Shown here piece by piece: positions 1 through 8,494 of a DNA stretch of 64,000 nt; positions within the stretch are counted from its first letter, which is position 1, and each line of letters starts with the position of its first letter. A program made the position numbers and the translations under genes. Source of the DNA: Pseudoduganella lurida (lineage in GTDB: Bacteria; Pseudomonadota; Gammaproteobacteria; Burkholderiales; Burkholderiaceae_D). The notes below the pieces were generated by a model. That model did not search any database, was not told the origin of the DNA, and saw nothing but the letters and a program-made list of their open reading frames with translations. The stretch covers positions 186,001 through 250,000 of the forward strand of contig NZ_VLLB01000002.1 of the NCBI RefSeq assembly GCF_007830455.1, in the 5' to 3' direction.

Positions 1-178
1 GACTGAGGCTGCGCGTGGTGCGGTTCAGCAGGCGCACACCCAGGCGGCTTTCCAGCGCCGCCAGGCGTTTCGTCGCGGCCGGCGGCGTCAGGTCCACGGC
101 GCGGGCCGCGGCGGCCAGGCTGCCGTGGCGGGCGATCAGCGTGAACAGCTGCATGTCGGCGGTGGCGTCGTTCTTCAT
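1..178 (-). CDS. LysR-family transcriptional regulator, N-terminal part (gene continues beyond the window)
   Basis: Only the first 59 codons are present, read leftwards from the ATG at 178. They encode the winged helix-turn-helix of a LysR-type regulator: an opening of the form MKNDATADMQLFTLI, then ARHGSLAAAARAVDLTPPA and KRLAALESRLGVRLLNRTTR, which is the classic LysR recognition helix and wing. The effector-binding domain lies outside the window. The gene is divergent from the tartrate dehydratase at 296, the usual arrangement for a LysR regulator and its target, so a role in tartrate control is a reasonable inference. I am confident of the family; the ligand is not visible. Confidence 0.9.
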   Translation of the reverse strand, partial: MKNDATADMQLFTLIARHGSLAAAARAVDLTPPAATKRLAALESRLGVRLLNRTTRSLS

Positions 179-188
179 CTATTTTCAC

Positions 189-217
189 TTGAGAATTCAC
201 TGTTAGGAAATTATAGA
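189..217 (+). promoter_or_regulatory. Predicted sigma-70 promoter for the tartrate dehydratase gene
   Basis: A TTGAGA -35 element (189-194) is separated by exactly 17 bases from a TATAGA -10 element (212-217). Transcription would start near 224, about 70 bases before the GTG start at 296. The -35 lies only 11 bases from the divergent LysR start codon, so a LysR protein bound here could act on both genes. Sequence match only. Confidence 0.55.
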
Positions 218-295
218 CGGCTGTCACTGGCTTAATCTACGGGCATCCAAGGCGCACCAGCCGCCTTCGTTCCCAATCCCGCCAGGAGACAGACC

Positions 296-1462
296 GTGAA
301 AATCGTAGAAATCCGCGAAAAAACCCTTCCCATCAGCTCGCCCATCCGCAACGCCTACATCGACTTTTCCAAGATGACGCTGAGCCTCGTGGCCGTGATC
401 ACGGACGTGATCCGCGACGGCAAGCCGGTGGTCGGCTACGGCTTCAACTCGAACGGGCGCTACGGCCAGGGCACGCTGATGCGCGAGCGCTTCATCCCCC
501 GCATCCTGGAAGCCGATCCCGCGTCGCTGGTGAACGATGCCGGCACCAACCTCGATCCGCACCGGATCTGGAACACGATGTTCACCAACGAAAAGCCGGG
601 CGGCCACGGCGAGCGCTCGGTGGCGATCGGCACCATCGACATGGCGGTGTGGGATGCAGTGGCCAAGATCGAAGGCAAGCCGCTGTTCCAGCTGCTGGCG
701 GACCGCTACGGCAACGGCCAGCCGGACCGCAAGATCTTCGTCTACGCGGCCGGCGGCTACTACTACCCGGGCCAGGATCACCAGAAGCTGAAGGACGAGA
801 TGAAGAGCTACATCGACCGGGGCTACACGGTGGTCAAGAAGAAGATCGGCGGCGCCTCGCTGGACGAAGACCTGCGCCGCATCGATTCGATCCTCTCCGT
901 GCTGGGCGATGGCCAGAAGCTGGCGGTCGATGCCAACGGCCGCTTCGATCTCGACACGGCCGTGCAATATGCCAAGGCGCTGTCGCAATACGACCTGTTC
1001 TGGTACGAGGAACCGGGCGATCCGCTGGACTTCGAACTGCAGGCCACGCTGCGCAACTACTACCCGAACCCGATGGCGACCGGCGAAGACCTGTTCTCGA
1101 TGCAGGATGCGCGCAACCTGATCCGCTACGGCGGCATGCGCGCGGACCGCGACTGGCTGCAGTTCGACTGCGCGCTGTCGTACGGCCTGGTGGAATACCT
1201 GCGCACGCTCGACATGCTGCGCGAGCATGGCTGGTCACCGGCGCGCTGCATTCCGCACGGCGGCCACCAGATGTCGCTGAACATTGCGGCCGGCCTGGGC
1301 CTGGGCGGCAACGAATCGTATCCGGACCTGTTCCAGCCGTTCGGCGGCTTCCCGGACGGCGTCAAGGTCGACAACGGCTACATCACGATGCCGGACCTGC
1401 CGGGCATCGGCTTCGAAGGCAAGGCGGACCTGTACAGCGTCATGCAGGCCCTTTCCGCCTGA
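296..1462 (+). CDS. tarD: D(-)-tartrate dehydratase (enolase superfamily)
   Basis: The 388-residue product belongs to the mandelate racemase/muconate-lactonising branch of the enolase superfamily and matches D-tartrate dehydratase (about 389 residues), which removes water from D-tartrate to give oxaloacetate. The expected residues fall in place with an offset of one: K181/K183 (base, in VVKKKIGG), metal ligands D212 (VDANGRF), E238 (WYEEPGDP) and E264 (ATGEDLF), and the second base H321 (IPHGGHQ). The start is GTG at 296 behind the strong ribosome site CAGGAGA; an upstream ATG is lacking. The next gene is a carboxylate transporter and the divergent gene a LysR regulator, which supports a tartrate utilisation unit. 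Cytoplasmic. Substrate assignment rests on residue spacing and context. Confidence 0.85.
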   Translation: MKIVEIREKTLPISSPIRNAYIDFSKMTLSLVAVITDVIRDGKPVVGYGFNSNGRYGQGTLMRERFIPRILEADPASLVNDAGTNLDPHRIWNTMFTNEKPGGHGERSVAIGTIDMAVWDAVAKIEGKPLFQLLADRYGNGQPDRKIFVYAAGGYYYPGQDHQKLKDEMKSYIDRGYTVVKKKIGGASLDEDLRRIDSILSVLGDGQKLAVDANGRFDLDTAVQYAKALSQYDLFWYEEPGDPLDFELQATLRNYYPNPMATGEDLFSMQDARNLIRYGGMRADRDWLQFDCALSYGLVEYLRTLDMLREHGWSPARCIPHGGHQMSLNIAAGLGLGGNESYPDLFQPFGGFPDGVKVDNGYITMPDLPGIGFEGKADLYSVMQALSA

Positions 1463-1606
1463 CCGCCCGGACCACAGCGCCCGCAGGCAGAAGAGGCGCG
1501 GTCCCGAACACATTGAATGGCACGGCCATGGCCATCGGGACGCTCACGAGGCATCCCCGTCGGTCATGCGTGCCGTTGCAGGACAGATTCGCAACCGGAG
1601 ACAACC

Positions 1607-2920
1607 ATGCGAAAACACCTCTCGAAACTGTACGTGCAAGTGCTGGTGGCGATCGTTGCCGGCATCCTCATCGGCCACTTCCAGCCGGACTTCGGCACCC
1701 AATTGAAACCCCTGGGCGACCTGTTCATCAAGCTGATCAAGATGCTGCTGGCGCCGATCATCTTCGCGTCCATCGTGGTCGGCATCGCGCGCATGAACAA
1801 TATCCATGCGGCCGGCCGCGTGGGCCTGAAGGCCGTGGTGTATTTCGAGATCGCGTCGACGTTCGCGCTGGCGATCGGCCTGGTCGTCGTCAACGTGATC
1901 CGGCCGGGCCACGGCATGAACATCGACCCTGCCCACCTGGACGGATCGTCGGTGGCGACCTACGCCGCCAAGGCGCACCAGCAGGGCGGCGCGCTGGATT
2001 TTCTTCTCAACCTCGTGCCGAACAGCGTGGTCGGCGCGTTTGCCAACGGCGACATGATGCCCATCATCCTGTTCTCGATGCTGCTGGCGATCGCGCTGGC
2101 GCGGCTCGGCAAGCCCGTCGAGCCGTTCGTCGACATGCTGGACATGTTTTTGCAGGGGATGTTCGGCGTGGTGCGCATCGCCATGTACGTGGCGCCGCTC
2201 GGCGCGCTGGGCGGCATGGCGTTCACGGTCGGGAAGTACGGCATCGGCACGCTGGTCTCGTTCGGAGAACTGATCCTGTGCCTGTACCTCACTTCCGCCC
2301 TGTTCATCTTCGTGGTGCTGGGCACCGTGATGCGCTTCTGCGGCCTCTCGATCTTCCAGTTTTTGCGCTACATAAAGGACGAGCTGCTCGTCACGCTCGG
2401 CACGGCGTCCACCGAGGCGGTGCTGCCGCAGATGCTGGTGAAGCTGGAGAAGATGGGCATCCCGAAACCGGTCGCCGGCCTGGTGCTGCCGACCGGTTAT
2501 GCGTTCAACGCGGACGGCACGGCGATCTACCTGACGATGGCGGCGCTGTTCATCGCGCAGGCGCTCAACATCGACCTGTCGCTGTGGGACCAGGTCGTGC
2601 TGCTGGGCGTGCTGCTGTTCACGTCGAAGGGATCGGCCGGCGTGGCCGGTGCCGGCTTCGTGGCGCTGGCCGCCACGCTGGCGTCGATGCACCGGATTCC
2701 CGTCGAGGGACTGGTGCTGCTGCTGGGCGTGGACCGCTTCCTGAACGAGTCGCGCGCGCTGACGAATTTGGTCGGCAATGGCGTGGCGACGATTGCCGTC
2801 GCGCGCTGGGAGCGCACGCTCGATGTCGAGACTGCGCGCAGGGTGCTGGCGGGTGGCGGTGACGGGGTGGCCACCACGCCGGCGGAACCGCTCGTCGTGG
2901 CCACGGTGAAAGGCAGCTGA
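1607..2920 (+). CDS. dctA: C4-dicarboxylate/cation symporter of the DctA (DAACS) family, probable tartrate/dicarboxylate importer
   Basis: A 437-residue inner-membrane protein. The N-terminus (KLYVQVLVAIVAGILIGHF, then LIKMLLAPIIFASIVVGIA) is that of DctA. The family's ion/substrate core is present: re-entrant serine-rich loop TLGTASTEAVLP, the segment PTGYAFNADGTAIYL, the second re-entrant loop TSKGSAGVAGAGFVALAAT, and DRFLNESRALTNLVGN near the end. I chose the ATG at 1607 because it has GGAGA seven bases upstream and begins like the family; the open frame extends further upstream without support. It follows the tartrate dehydratase by 144 bases, so import of tartrate or of the resulting C4 acids is inferred. 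It converges on tadG at its end. Confidence 0.88.
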   Translation: MRKHLSKLYVQVLVAIVAGILIGHFQPDFGTQLKPLGDLFIKLIKMLLAPIIFASIVVGIARMNNIHAAGRVGLKAVVYFEIASTFALAIGLVVVNVIRPGHGMNIDPAHLDGSSVATYAAKAHQQGGALDFLLNLVPNSVVGAFANGDMMPIILFSMLLAIALARLGKPVEPFVDMLDMFLQGMFGVVRIAMYVAPLGALGGMAFTVGKYGIGTLVSFGELILCLYLTSALFIFVVLGTVMRFCGLSIFQFLRYIKDELLVTLGTASTEAVLPQMLVKLEKMGIPKPVAGLVLPTGYAFNADGTAIYLTMAALFIAQALNIDLSLWDQVVLLGVLLFTSKGSAGVAGAGFVALAATLASMHRIPVEGLVLLLGVDRFLNESRALTNLVGNGVATIAVARWERTLDVETARRVLAGGGDGVATTPAEPLVVATVKGS

Positions 2921-2927
2921 TCAGCGC

Positions 2928-4265
2928 TTACTTGGAGATGCGCAGGATCGCCGAGGCCAGGCGGGAGAAGCATGGCGTGAGGTCGGCTTCGGTGGCGGCG
3001 TAGCAATACATGCCGACGGGCTGGGCCGGCTTGTAGCAGCGCGACAGGCTGTCCGGCGTGTTCGCCATGCATTTGAGGATGTTTTCGCCGATTTCGCCGT
3101 CGACATCATCGGTATCGCGCAGTTCCGATCCCATTCCCAAGGTGAAGACAAAGATCCCCTCTTCCCTGGCCTTCTGTGCGATCGCTTCGGCAAGATTACG
3201 TGCGGCGCGGGTTACGAGGGTGGTCCCATTCGAACGGGTCAGGCTGGAAGTGACCGTTCGCGGAGTGCCTCCGGCGACCCTGAACTCGCGCCGGCTGGTA
3301 TCTTTTGCGCTGGCAGCGTGGCCGTTGTACCAGTCCGGCAGTGCGCTCACATAGTCAGCAAGGTAGTTCCGTATCGCGCAGTTGGGATCCGTAACAGAGT
3401 TTCTGGCGCTGTCGTCCAGGCGGAACAGCCCTTCCACATAATTGAAACTGCCGGCGGTATTGCAGGCACCGTTCTTAAAGGTGAGATACGACGCGAACGT
3501 GTTCGGCAAACCGTCCGAAAAGAAGACAATCACGCGCAGGCTGGAACGATTCACGAGCGGAATGCCATTAAGCTGCTCGCGCGCGTTCCACATCCCTTCC
3601 GGCGAGGCAGTAGGGCCATCGAAACTCAGTCCGTCGATGTTACGAAGCATCGAGGCGCGATCGAAGCCGCGGCTGGTGCCCTTGAACGCGTTGTCGATTT
3701 CGGCGCCGGTCGCAAAATGGATCAGGCTCACACGATCCTGTGTGACATTGAATTTATTCAGGAAGCTCTTGGCGGCGGTCTTCACGCCAGTCCCTGCCGA
3801 CCTGAGTGAACTCGAGGTATCCACCACGAACGCCATGTCCAGATCCTTGCGAATCGTCTGCGCCGCAGCCGCGGGCGTCATCGATGTGAATCCCAGAACC
3901 CGCATCAGCGACACCGGCATGGGCGCTTCGGCCTTGACATCGATGATGGCCGTGCCGCCGTCGAACACGACGCTGGTACTGAGCAGTTTGGGCTTCGACA
4001 GCAGGTAACCATCCGAGATGTTCGCGGCAAAAAATTGCGCCGCAGCAGCCTGCGCGCTGGCGATCTGCTCGGCCTGGTTGTTCCCGGCCGGAACGGCACG
4101 CGCCGCCGCCAGCGCCGCCGAATCGACCGCCGCATTCAGGCGCGCCTTGACCATGTAGGCCAGCCCGCCATCGACCACCAGGCCGACCGCGGCGATGAGG
4201 ACGAGCATGGACACGGCCACCATGACGGCGATCGCGCCGCGCTGTCGTTGATAAGTTGGGTGCAT
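2928..4265 (-). CDS. tadG: TadG-like pilus assembly protein with von Willebrand factor A domain
   Basis: The 445-residue product has a short N-terminus (QRQRGAIAVMVAVSMLVLIAAVGLVVDGG) containing one membrane helix of the TadE/TadG prepilin-like type. A VWA domain follows from about residue 140. Its metal-ion-dependent adhesion site begins with D149-T-S151-S-S153, and a second conserved segment reads VIVFFSDGLPN. TadG proteins are anchored in the inner membrane and exposed to the periplasm, where they help assemble or anchor Flp pili. It is the last of three minus-strand genes (tadE, tadE-like, tadG) separated by one base or overlapping. Cysteines in the VWA region (NGACN, DPNCAIRN, LKCMAN, SRCYK) suggest disulphides. 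GC content looks slightly lower than in neighbouring genes. Confidence 0.85.
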   Translation of the reverse strand: MHPTYQRQRGAIAVMVAVSMLVLIAAVGLVVDGGLAYMVKARLNAAVDSAALAAARAVPAGNNQAEQIASAQAAAAQFFAANISDGYLLSKPKLLSTSVVFDGGTAIIDVKAEAPMPVSLMRVLGFTSMTPAAAAQTIRKDLDMAFVVDTSSSLRSAGTGVKTAAKSFLNKFNVTQDRVSLIHFATGAEIDNAFKGTSRGFDRASMLRNIDGLSFDGPTASPEGMWNAREQLNGIPLVNRSSLRVIVFFSDGLPNTFASYLTFKNGACNTAGSFNYVEGLFRLDDSARNSVTDPNCAIRNYLADYVSALPDWYNGHAASAKDTSRREFRVAGGTPRTVTSSLTRSNGTTLVTRAARNLAEAIAQKAREEGIFVFTLGMGSELRDTDDVDGEIGENILKCMANTPDSLSRCYKPAQPVGMYCYAATEADLTPCFSRLASAILRISK

Positions 4266-4266
4266 G

Positions 4267-4872
4267 TCAGAAAATCGTCATCGAATACAGGTTGGGCCCG
4301 AACGTGGGCAGGTTCAGGCCGGTCGTGAGCAGCGGCGTGAACTTGAAGAAGGTCTCGACCACGTACACGACCTCGCCATCGTCGAGCTGGCCGCTCATCA
4401 CCGTCGACGCCGGACGCGAGCTGCTGCTGATACTGGTGCACATGCCTGCATTCCAGCCGCTGCAGTTGTAGATCTTGCTGTCGGGCGCGTAGCCGCTGTT
4501 GCGGTAGCCGAGACCGCGCGCGGCATCGTCCCAGCGGTACTGATCCACGATCACGCTGCGCGACACACCACCGCTGACAACCCCCATCACGCGGGTGATG
4601 TACACCATGCCCTTCTTGTTCACGTCCAGCGGCGGCGCGCTGGCCATCAGCGCATAGATGAGGTCCTGGCTGTTGGTGTCGAGCGGCACGCTGCCCCGCG
4701 CGGCGAGATTGGCGCCCTCGCGGCTCAGGTTGATGACGATGAAGTTGGCCTGCAGGGCCCTGGCCGCCTCGATCATGCAGAACAGCAGGAACACCAGCAT
4801 CGGCAGCAGCAGCGCGAGCTCGACGGCCGCGACGCCCCGTTGGCCCCGGCGGTTGGTCATCGGCAGCCTCAT
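4267..4872 (-). CDS. TadE/TadF-family pseudopilin
   Basis: 201 residues. The N-terminus has the TadE-type motif RRGQRGVAAVELALLLPMLVFLLFC: a glycine before the mature start, then a glutamate at +5 and a hydrophobic helix. These minor pseudopilins are processed by the TadV prepilin peptidase and take part in Flp pilus assembly. ATG at 4872 overlaps the upstream TadE gene by four bases (ATGA), and an internal ATG four codons in (MTNRRG) is an alternative start. The rest is periplasmic with two cysteines (YNCSGW, GMCTS). It could equally be called TadF; similarity in this family is low outside the helix. Confidence 0.78.
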   Translation of the reverse strand: MRLPMTNRRGQRGVAAVELALLLPMLVFLLFCMIEAARALQANFIVINLSREGANLAARGSVPLDTNSQDLIYALMASAPPLDVNKKGMVYITRVMGVVSGGVSRSVIVDQYRWDDAARGLGYRNSGYAPDSKIYNCSGWNAGMCTSISSSSRPASTVMSGQLDDGEVVYVVETFFKFTPLLTTGLNLPTFGPNLYSMTIF

Positions 4873-5333
4873 GGGAATTGCTCGTTGCGCATGGTGGCGG
4901 CCACCACGAAGTGGTACTTCCCGTTCGTGAACAGCTTTGAAATGATCGGCGTCGTGAAGGTCCAGTCGCAGTCCATCTGCACCACGATCAGCGCACCGGC
5001 CGCACCGAACATGCCGTTGCTGTAGCTGGCCGGCGCATAGGACGTGCCGTTCACCGAGATCACCGGCGCGACCTTGCCGTACATGCCCAGCGAACTGTCC
5101 TTCATCTTCTGCACCACGGCGGCGTAGCGCTGCTGGTTGCTGCTGTTGGGATCGAGATTGCTCTGCCCCGTGATGGCATAGCGGGTGGCCTCGCGCACCG
5201 CGTACTGCATCGACAGCTGCGCGAAGAACATCATGCTGAACTCGACGATTGCCAGCAGCAGCAGGATGAATACCGGCGCCACGATCGCCATTTCGACAAT
5301 TGTGGCGCCAGACTGACGAGATTTAATAATCAT
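4869..5333 (-). CDS. tadE: TadE-family pseudopilin
   Basis: 154 residues. The opening SRQSGATIVEMAIVAPVFIL carries the class IVb prepilin-like cleavage context (G before the cut, glutamate at +5) and one hydrophobic helix, as in TadE. It is first in the tadE-tadE-like-tadG unit on the minus strand. No ribosome-binding sequence is visible before the ATG at 5333; the leader is AT-rich (GTAAAAATAGCAA), unlike its GC-rich surroundings. The gene is divergent from the sensor kinase at 5469, and the 135 bases between them must hold both promoters. Confidence 0.8.
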   Translation of the reverse strand: MIIKSRQSGATIVEMAIVAPVFILLLLAIVEFSMMFFAQLSMQYAVREATRYAITGQSNLDPNSSNQQRYAAVVQKMKDSSLGMYGKVAPVISVNGTSYAPASYSNGMFGAAGALIVVQMDCDWTFTTPIISKLFTNGKYHFVVAATMRNEQFP

Positions 5334-5468
5334 TTGCTATTTTTACCGTTTTTTGACTGCGCATGCATTAAGCTAACGATTCTACATGGCAACAATGCTT
5401 GCGGTGGGGTTTAACAAATCTCATTCTTCAAGCTGTCGGGCTGGAACAACGAAGGTTAAATCCAAGAC

Positions 5469-7175
5469 ATGATCGACATTCCCTTGCAGCGCTGGACCCA
5501 GTACCTGACCGGTGCCGTCGCCCCGGAGGCCGTCACGACGGGCAGCCTGGCCGGGCAGCGCAGCGCCGCTCCCGGTGCCGAGGCGTGGATGGTGTTCGGC
5601 ATGCGGGTGCTGCTCGCCGTCTCCGCCCTGCTGACGCTGTACATCGGTCCTTTCGGCGTGCTGCGCGAGGGTCCGTGGGCCTGGCTGATCTTCGTTGCCT
5701 ATGCGCTGCACAGCGTCATCCTGCTGTCCGTGGCGCTGCGCGCCGGCTTCTGGCATGGCGGCGTGGTGTACTGGATCGACATCGCCTGGTACGGCCTGAT
5801 GGTGTTCGCGACGGGCGGCGCACGCAGCCCGTTCTTCTCGTTCTTCTTCTTTGCGATCCTGGCCGCCTCGTTCCGGCGCGGCTTCGACTACGGCGCGCGC
5901 CTCACGCTCGGCTCCGCCGCTGCCGTGATCGTCGCTACCCTGTGCGCGCACGGGCTGGTCAACATCCAGCTGCTGCTCCTGCGCGCCACGTTCGTGCTGG
6001 GCCTGGGCTACATGATCGCCTACTGGGGCGGCCTGGCGGTCGACCAGCGCCGGCGCCTGGCGCTGCTGCGCGATGTCAGCTTCCTCTCCAACCCCCGCTT
6101 CGGCGTGCAGCACACGCTGGACTCGCTGATGGAAAAAGCGCTGCGCTTCTACGGCGGCAGCACCTGCGTGCTGCTGATGCAAGATGCCGGCGGGCGCTGG
6201 ATGCTCAACACGGTGCACCATCCGGAAACGGGCCGCGCCGTCAGCCGCAACACGATGCGCGAGGATGCCGTGCTGCCGCTGCTCGGGCTGGGCGATGGCG
6301 CGGTGCTGTACCACGGCCTCGCGCGCCGCTTCGTGCCCGCGCGCGCCGTGCGGCTGCCGGCCGGCCAGACCGGCTGGTGCGCCATCGATCCGGCCACCTG
6401 CGCCGGCATCGCCGACCTGCTCGACACGGAGTTCTTCATCAGCACCGCGCTGCCGCTGCGCAAGGGGTCAGGCCGCATGTTCATCACGGCAGGACACCGC
6501 CTGCGCCGCGCCGATGCCACCTTCCTGAGCCACATCGTGCACCAGGCCTTCCCCGTCATCGAGACGATCGACCTGCTGGACCGCCTGGCCTCCGAAGCGG
6601 CGTTCCGCGAACGGCAGACCATCGCGCGCGACCTGCACGACAGCACGATCCAGCCCTACATCGGCCTGCGCCATGCCGTGGCGGCGATCCGCAGCCAGGC
6701 CGGCGACGACAATGCCGTCAGTCCCGACCTGGACCGGCTGACCGCGATGTGCACCGAGGTGATCGCCGACATGCGCCAGTTCGCGCACAGCTTCAAGAAC
6801 GGCCGCCAGCAGGAACCGGAACTGCTGTTCGCGCTGCGCCGGCATCTCGGCAAGGTCTCGGCGTTCTACGACGTCGAGGTCACGCTCGATGCCGCCACCG
6901 CGCCGGCCATCAACGACCGCATGGCGGCCGAGGTGTTCCAGATCGTCAGCGAAGGCATCAGCAACATCTGCAAGCACACGGATGCGCGCAGCGCCACGGT
7001 GGCACTGGCCCTGGACGGCAGCCAGCTGGCGATCGATATCGCCAATCCGGCCAGCCGCGCGACGGCCCCCTTCCTGCCCGTCTCGATCGCCGAGCGCGTG
7101 GCAGCGATGGGCGGCCAGCTTGCCGTCGATGCCGGCCGCTACCAGACCCTGCTGCGCATCCGCGTTCCCATCTGA
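5469..7175 (+). CDS. Membrane-bound sensor histidine kinase, NarL/DegS type (HisKA_3)
   Basis: 568 residues. Roughly six hydrophobic segments fill residues 40-190. A GAF-like region follows (about 205-370), then a HisKA_3 phosphotransfer helix with the motif RDLHDSTIQPYIGL (H390). The ATPase domain has an N-box variant EGISNICKHTDA. The usual GXGL loop is poorly conserved (SIAERVAAMGGQ), as in many kinases of this subfamily. The partner response regulator starts 24 bases downstream. The pair lies between the divergent tadE/G unit and the flp pilin gene, so control of pilus expression is the natural inference; no input signal can be read from the sequence. Confidence 0.88.
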   Translation: MIDIPLQRWTQYLTGAVAPEAVTTGSLAGQRSAAPGAEAWMVFGMRVLLAVSALLTLYIGPFGVLREGPWAWLIFVAYALHSVILLSVALRAGFWHGGVVYWIDIAWYGLMVFATGGARSPFFSFFFFAILAASFRRGFDYGARLTLGSAAAVIVATLCAHGLVNIQLLLLRATFVLGLGYMIAYWGGLAVDQRRRLALLRDVSFLSNPRFGVQHTLDSLMEKALRFYGGSTCVLLMQDAGGRWMLNTVHHPETGRAVSRNTMREDAVLPLLGLGDGAVLYHGLARRFVPARAVRLPAGQTGWCAIDPATCAGIADLLDTEFFISTALPLRKGSGRMFITAGHRLRRADATFLSHIVHQAFPVIETIDLLDRLASEAAFRERQTIARDLHDSTIQPYIGLRHAVAAIRSQAGDDNAVSPDLDRLTAMCTEVIADMRQFAHSFKNGRQQEPELLFALRRHLGKVSAFYDVEVTLDAATAPAINDRMAAEVFQIVSEGISNICKHTDARSATVALALDGSQLAIDIANPASRATAPFLPVSIAERVAAMGGQLAVDAGRYQTLLRIRVPI

Positions 7176-7199
7176 CCCGACCCGAATTCAGGAGCAAAC

Positions 7200-7886
7200 A
7201 TGGCCATCCGCATCATGCTGGTCGACGATCACAAGACCATGCTGTGGGGCCTGGAACGGCTGATCCAGGCCGAAGCCCCCGCCTTCGAACTGGTGGCCAG
7301 CGCCAGCGCCGGCACGGAAGCCGTGGCACTGTGCGAACAGCACCGGCCCGACATCGTGCTGCTGGACCTGGACCTGAAGGGCAGCAGCTCGCTGGACTTC
7401 CTGCCGGCCCTGCTGGCCAACGGCGCGACGAAGGTGGTGATCCTGTCCGCCAACCGCGACCAGGCCACGCTGACGGGCGCGGTGCGCCTCGGCGCGCGCG
7501 GCGTGGTCAGCAAGGAAGCGCCCACCGAGGATGTGCTGGCTGCCGTGCGCAAGGTCGCGGGCGGCGAGCTGTGGCTCGACCAGTCGCTGATGCAGGCGCT
7601 GCTCGGCCAGCTGATGACACCCGCTGCGCCGCCGGCGCCCGCCAGCCCGGAAGCGCAGCGCATTGCCTCGCTGACGGCGCGCGAGCGCGAAGTGATCGGC
7701 ATGATCGTGCAGGGCAACGGCGCATTGAACAAGGAACTGGCCGAACGCGCCTTCATCTCGGAGCGCACGCTGCGCAACCATCTGACCGCGATCTACCAGA
7801 AGCTGGACGTGGCCAATCGCCTGGAACTGTATGTGTACGCCACCCGCAATGGCCTCGGCGCAAGCGACGCAAATGGCGGGCCGTAG
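7200..7886 (+). CDS. Response regulator, NarL/FixJ family
   Basis: 228 residues: receiver domain with phospho-acceptor D56 (VLLDLDLKG), acidic pair D9/D10 and a switch lysine in VVSKEAP. A proline/alanine linker follows, then a LuxR-type helix-turn-helix (LTAREREVIGMIVQGNGALNKELAERAFISERTLRNH is the region, residues about 155-190). The ribosome site AGGAG precedes the ATG. It forms an operon with the HisKA_3 kinase and precedes the small membrane protein and flp gene. The probable targets are the pilus genes. Confidence 0.9.
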   Translation: MAIRIMLVDDHKTMLWGLERLIQAEAPAFELVASASAGTEAVALCEQHRPDIVLLDLDLKGSSSLDFLPALLANGATKVVILSANRDQATLTGAVRLGARGVVSKEAPTEDVLAAVRKVAGGELWLDQSLMQALLGQLMTPAAPPAPASPEAQRIASLTAREREVIGMIVQGNGALNKELAERAFISERTLRNHLTAIYQKLDVANRLELYVYATRNGLGASDANGGP

Positions 7887-8030
7887 GACATAAGTCCCAG
7901 GCCGCCACGGCCGCAAGTCCCACGCAAAAAGGGAGTTTTGACGGATGTGGCGGTGCGGGCCGGTGCGTAAGATTCTGTTCATGCGCTGCGCATCGAACAT
8001 GCGGCGCGAAGGCAACCGACAGGAGCAAAC

Positions 8031-8165
8031 GTGTACGACAGAGAAGAATTCCCCGAGCAGCATTACGAACGCAAGGGAAGCCCGATGATGTCGTACGTGG
8101 TCCTCGGGGCTCTCGTGGCAGTCGTCAGCTTCATCGCGGTCATGGCCGCATGGACGAGCGCATAA
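8031..8165 (+). CDS. Small single-span membrane protein of unknown function, between the response regulator and flp
   Basis: A 44-codon gene. GTG at 8031 has AGGAG five bases upstream (8021-8025). It encodes a charged, tyrosine-containing N-terminus (MYDREEFPEQHYERKG), then one hydrophobic helix (SYVVLGALVAVVSFIAVMAA) and a stop at 8163-8165. I do not recognise the family. The good ribosome site, clean charge-then-helix design and position 74 bases before the pilin gene suggest a real gene, perhaps tied to pilus biogenesis. It lacks the G/E prepilin motif, so it is probably not itself a pilin. Confidence 0.55.
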   Translation: MYDREEFPEQHYERKGSPMMSYVVLGALVAVVSFIAVMAAWTSA

Positions 8166-8239
8166 ACAAGCAATGCATCGGCGGTGAATCGGCGGCAATG
8201 CGCCGGCACCGCCCAGCCAATCAACTCAAAGGAATCAAC

Positions 8240-8407
8240 ATGAACTTCATCAAAAACTTCATCAAGGACGAAGACGGCGTCACCGCCATCGAATACGCAC
8301 TGCTGGCAGCCGTCATCGCCGTGGTCATGCTGGTGGGCGCCAAGGCGCTGGGCAGCGGCCTGTCGGACTCCTTCACGGCCCTGGCTGCCAAGATCAAGAT
8401 CACGTAA
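8240..8407 (+). CDS. flp: Flp/Fap-type pilin
   Basis: 55 residues. The short leader MNFIKNFIKDEDG ends at the cleavage site, and the mature protein starts VTAIEYALLAAVIAVVMLVGA, the conserved Flp motif with glutamate +5 and tyrosine +6. It is the major subunit of the tight-adherence pilus, cut by TadV and polymerised by the TadA/B/C machine encoded downstream. AAGGAA precedes the ATG. A strong terminator at 8445-8475 follows, which would make the pilin message much more abundant than the assembly genes. Confidence 0.93.
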   Translation: MNFIKNFIKDEDGVTAIEYALLAAVIAVVMLVGAKALGSGLSDSFTALAAKIKIT

Positions 8408-8444
8408 TCGCCGTATTCCCGCCCCGCTCCCGCAGGGGCACCAG

Positions 8445-8475
8445 TCCGGAACGGGTTCGCCCGCTCCGGATTTTT
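8445..8475 (+). terminator. Rho-independent terminator after flp
   Basis: Arms 8445-8455 and 8460-8470 pair over eleven positions with one A-C mismatch around a TTCG tetraloop, followed by five T residues (8471-8475). It lies 37 bases after the flp stop and before tadV, so it probably limits read-through from the pilin gene into the assembly genes. Confidence 0.8.
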
Positions 8476-8494
8476 CGTTTGAACCGAATCCATC

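Noticed and set aside
224..1228. Long antisense open frame over the tartrate dehydratase gene
   Set aside because: It is a GC-rich shadow rich in His, Arg, Val and Ala with no domain; the plus-strand gene has all catalytic residues.
7930..7970. Possible promoter (TTGACG at 7938, or a sigma-54-like TGGC...GC) before the small protein and flp
   Set aside because: No -10 at 16-18 bases and the GG/GC spacing does not fit sigma-54; not strong enough to list.
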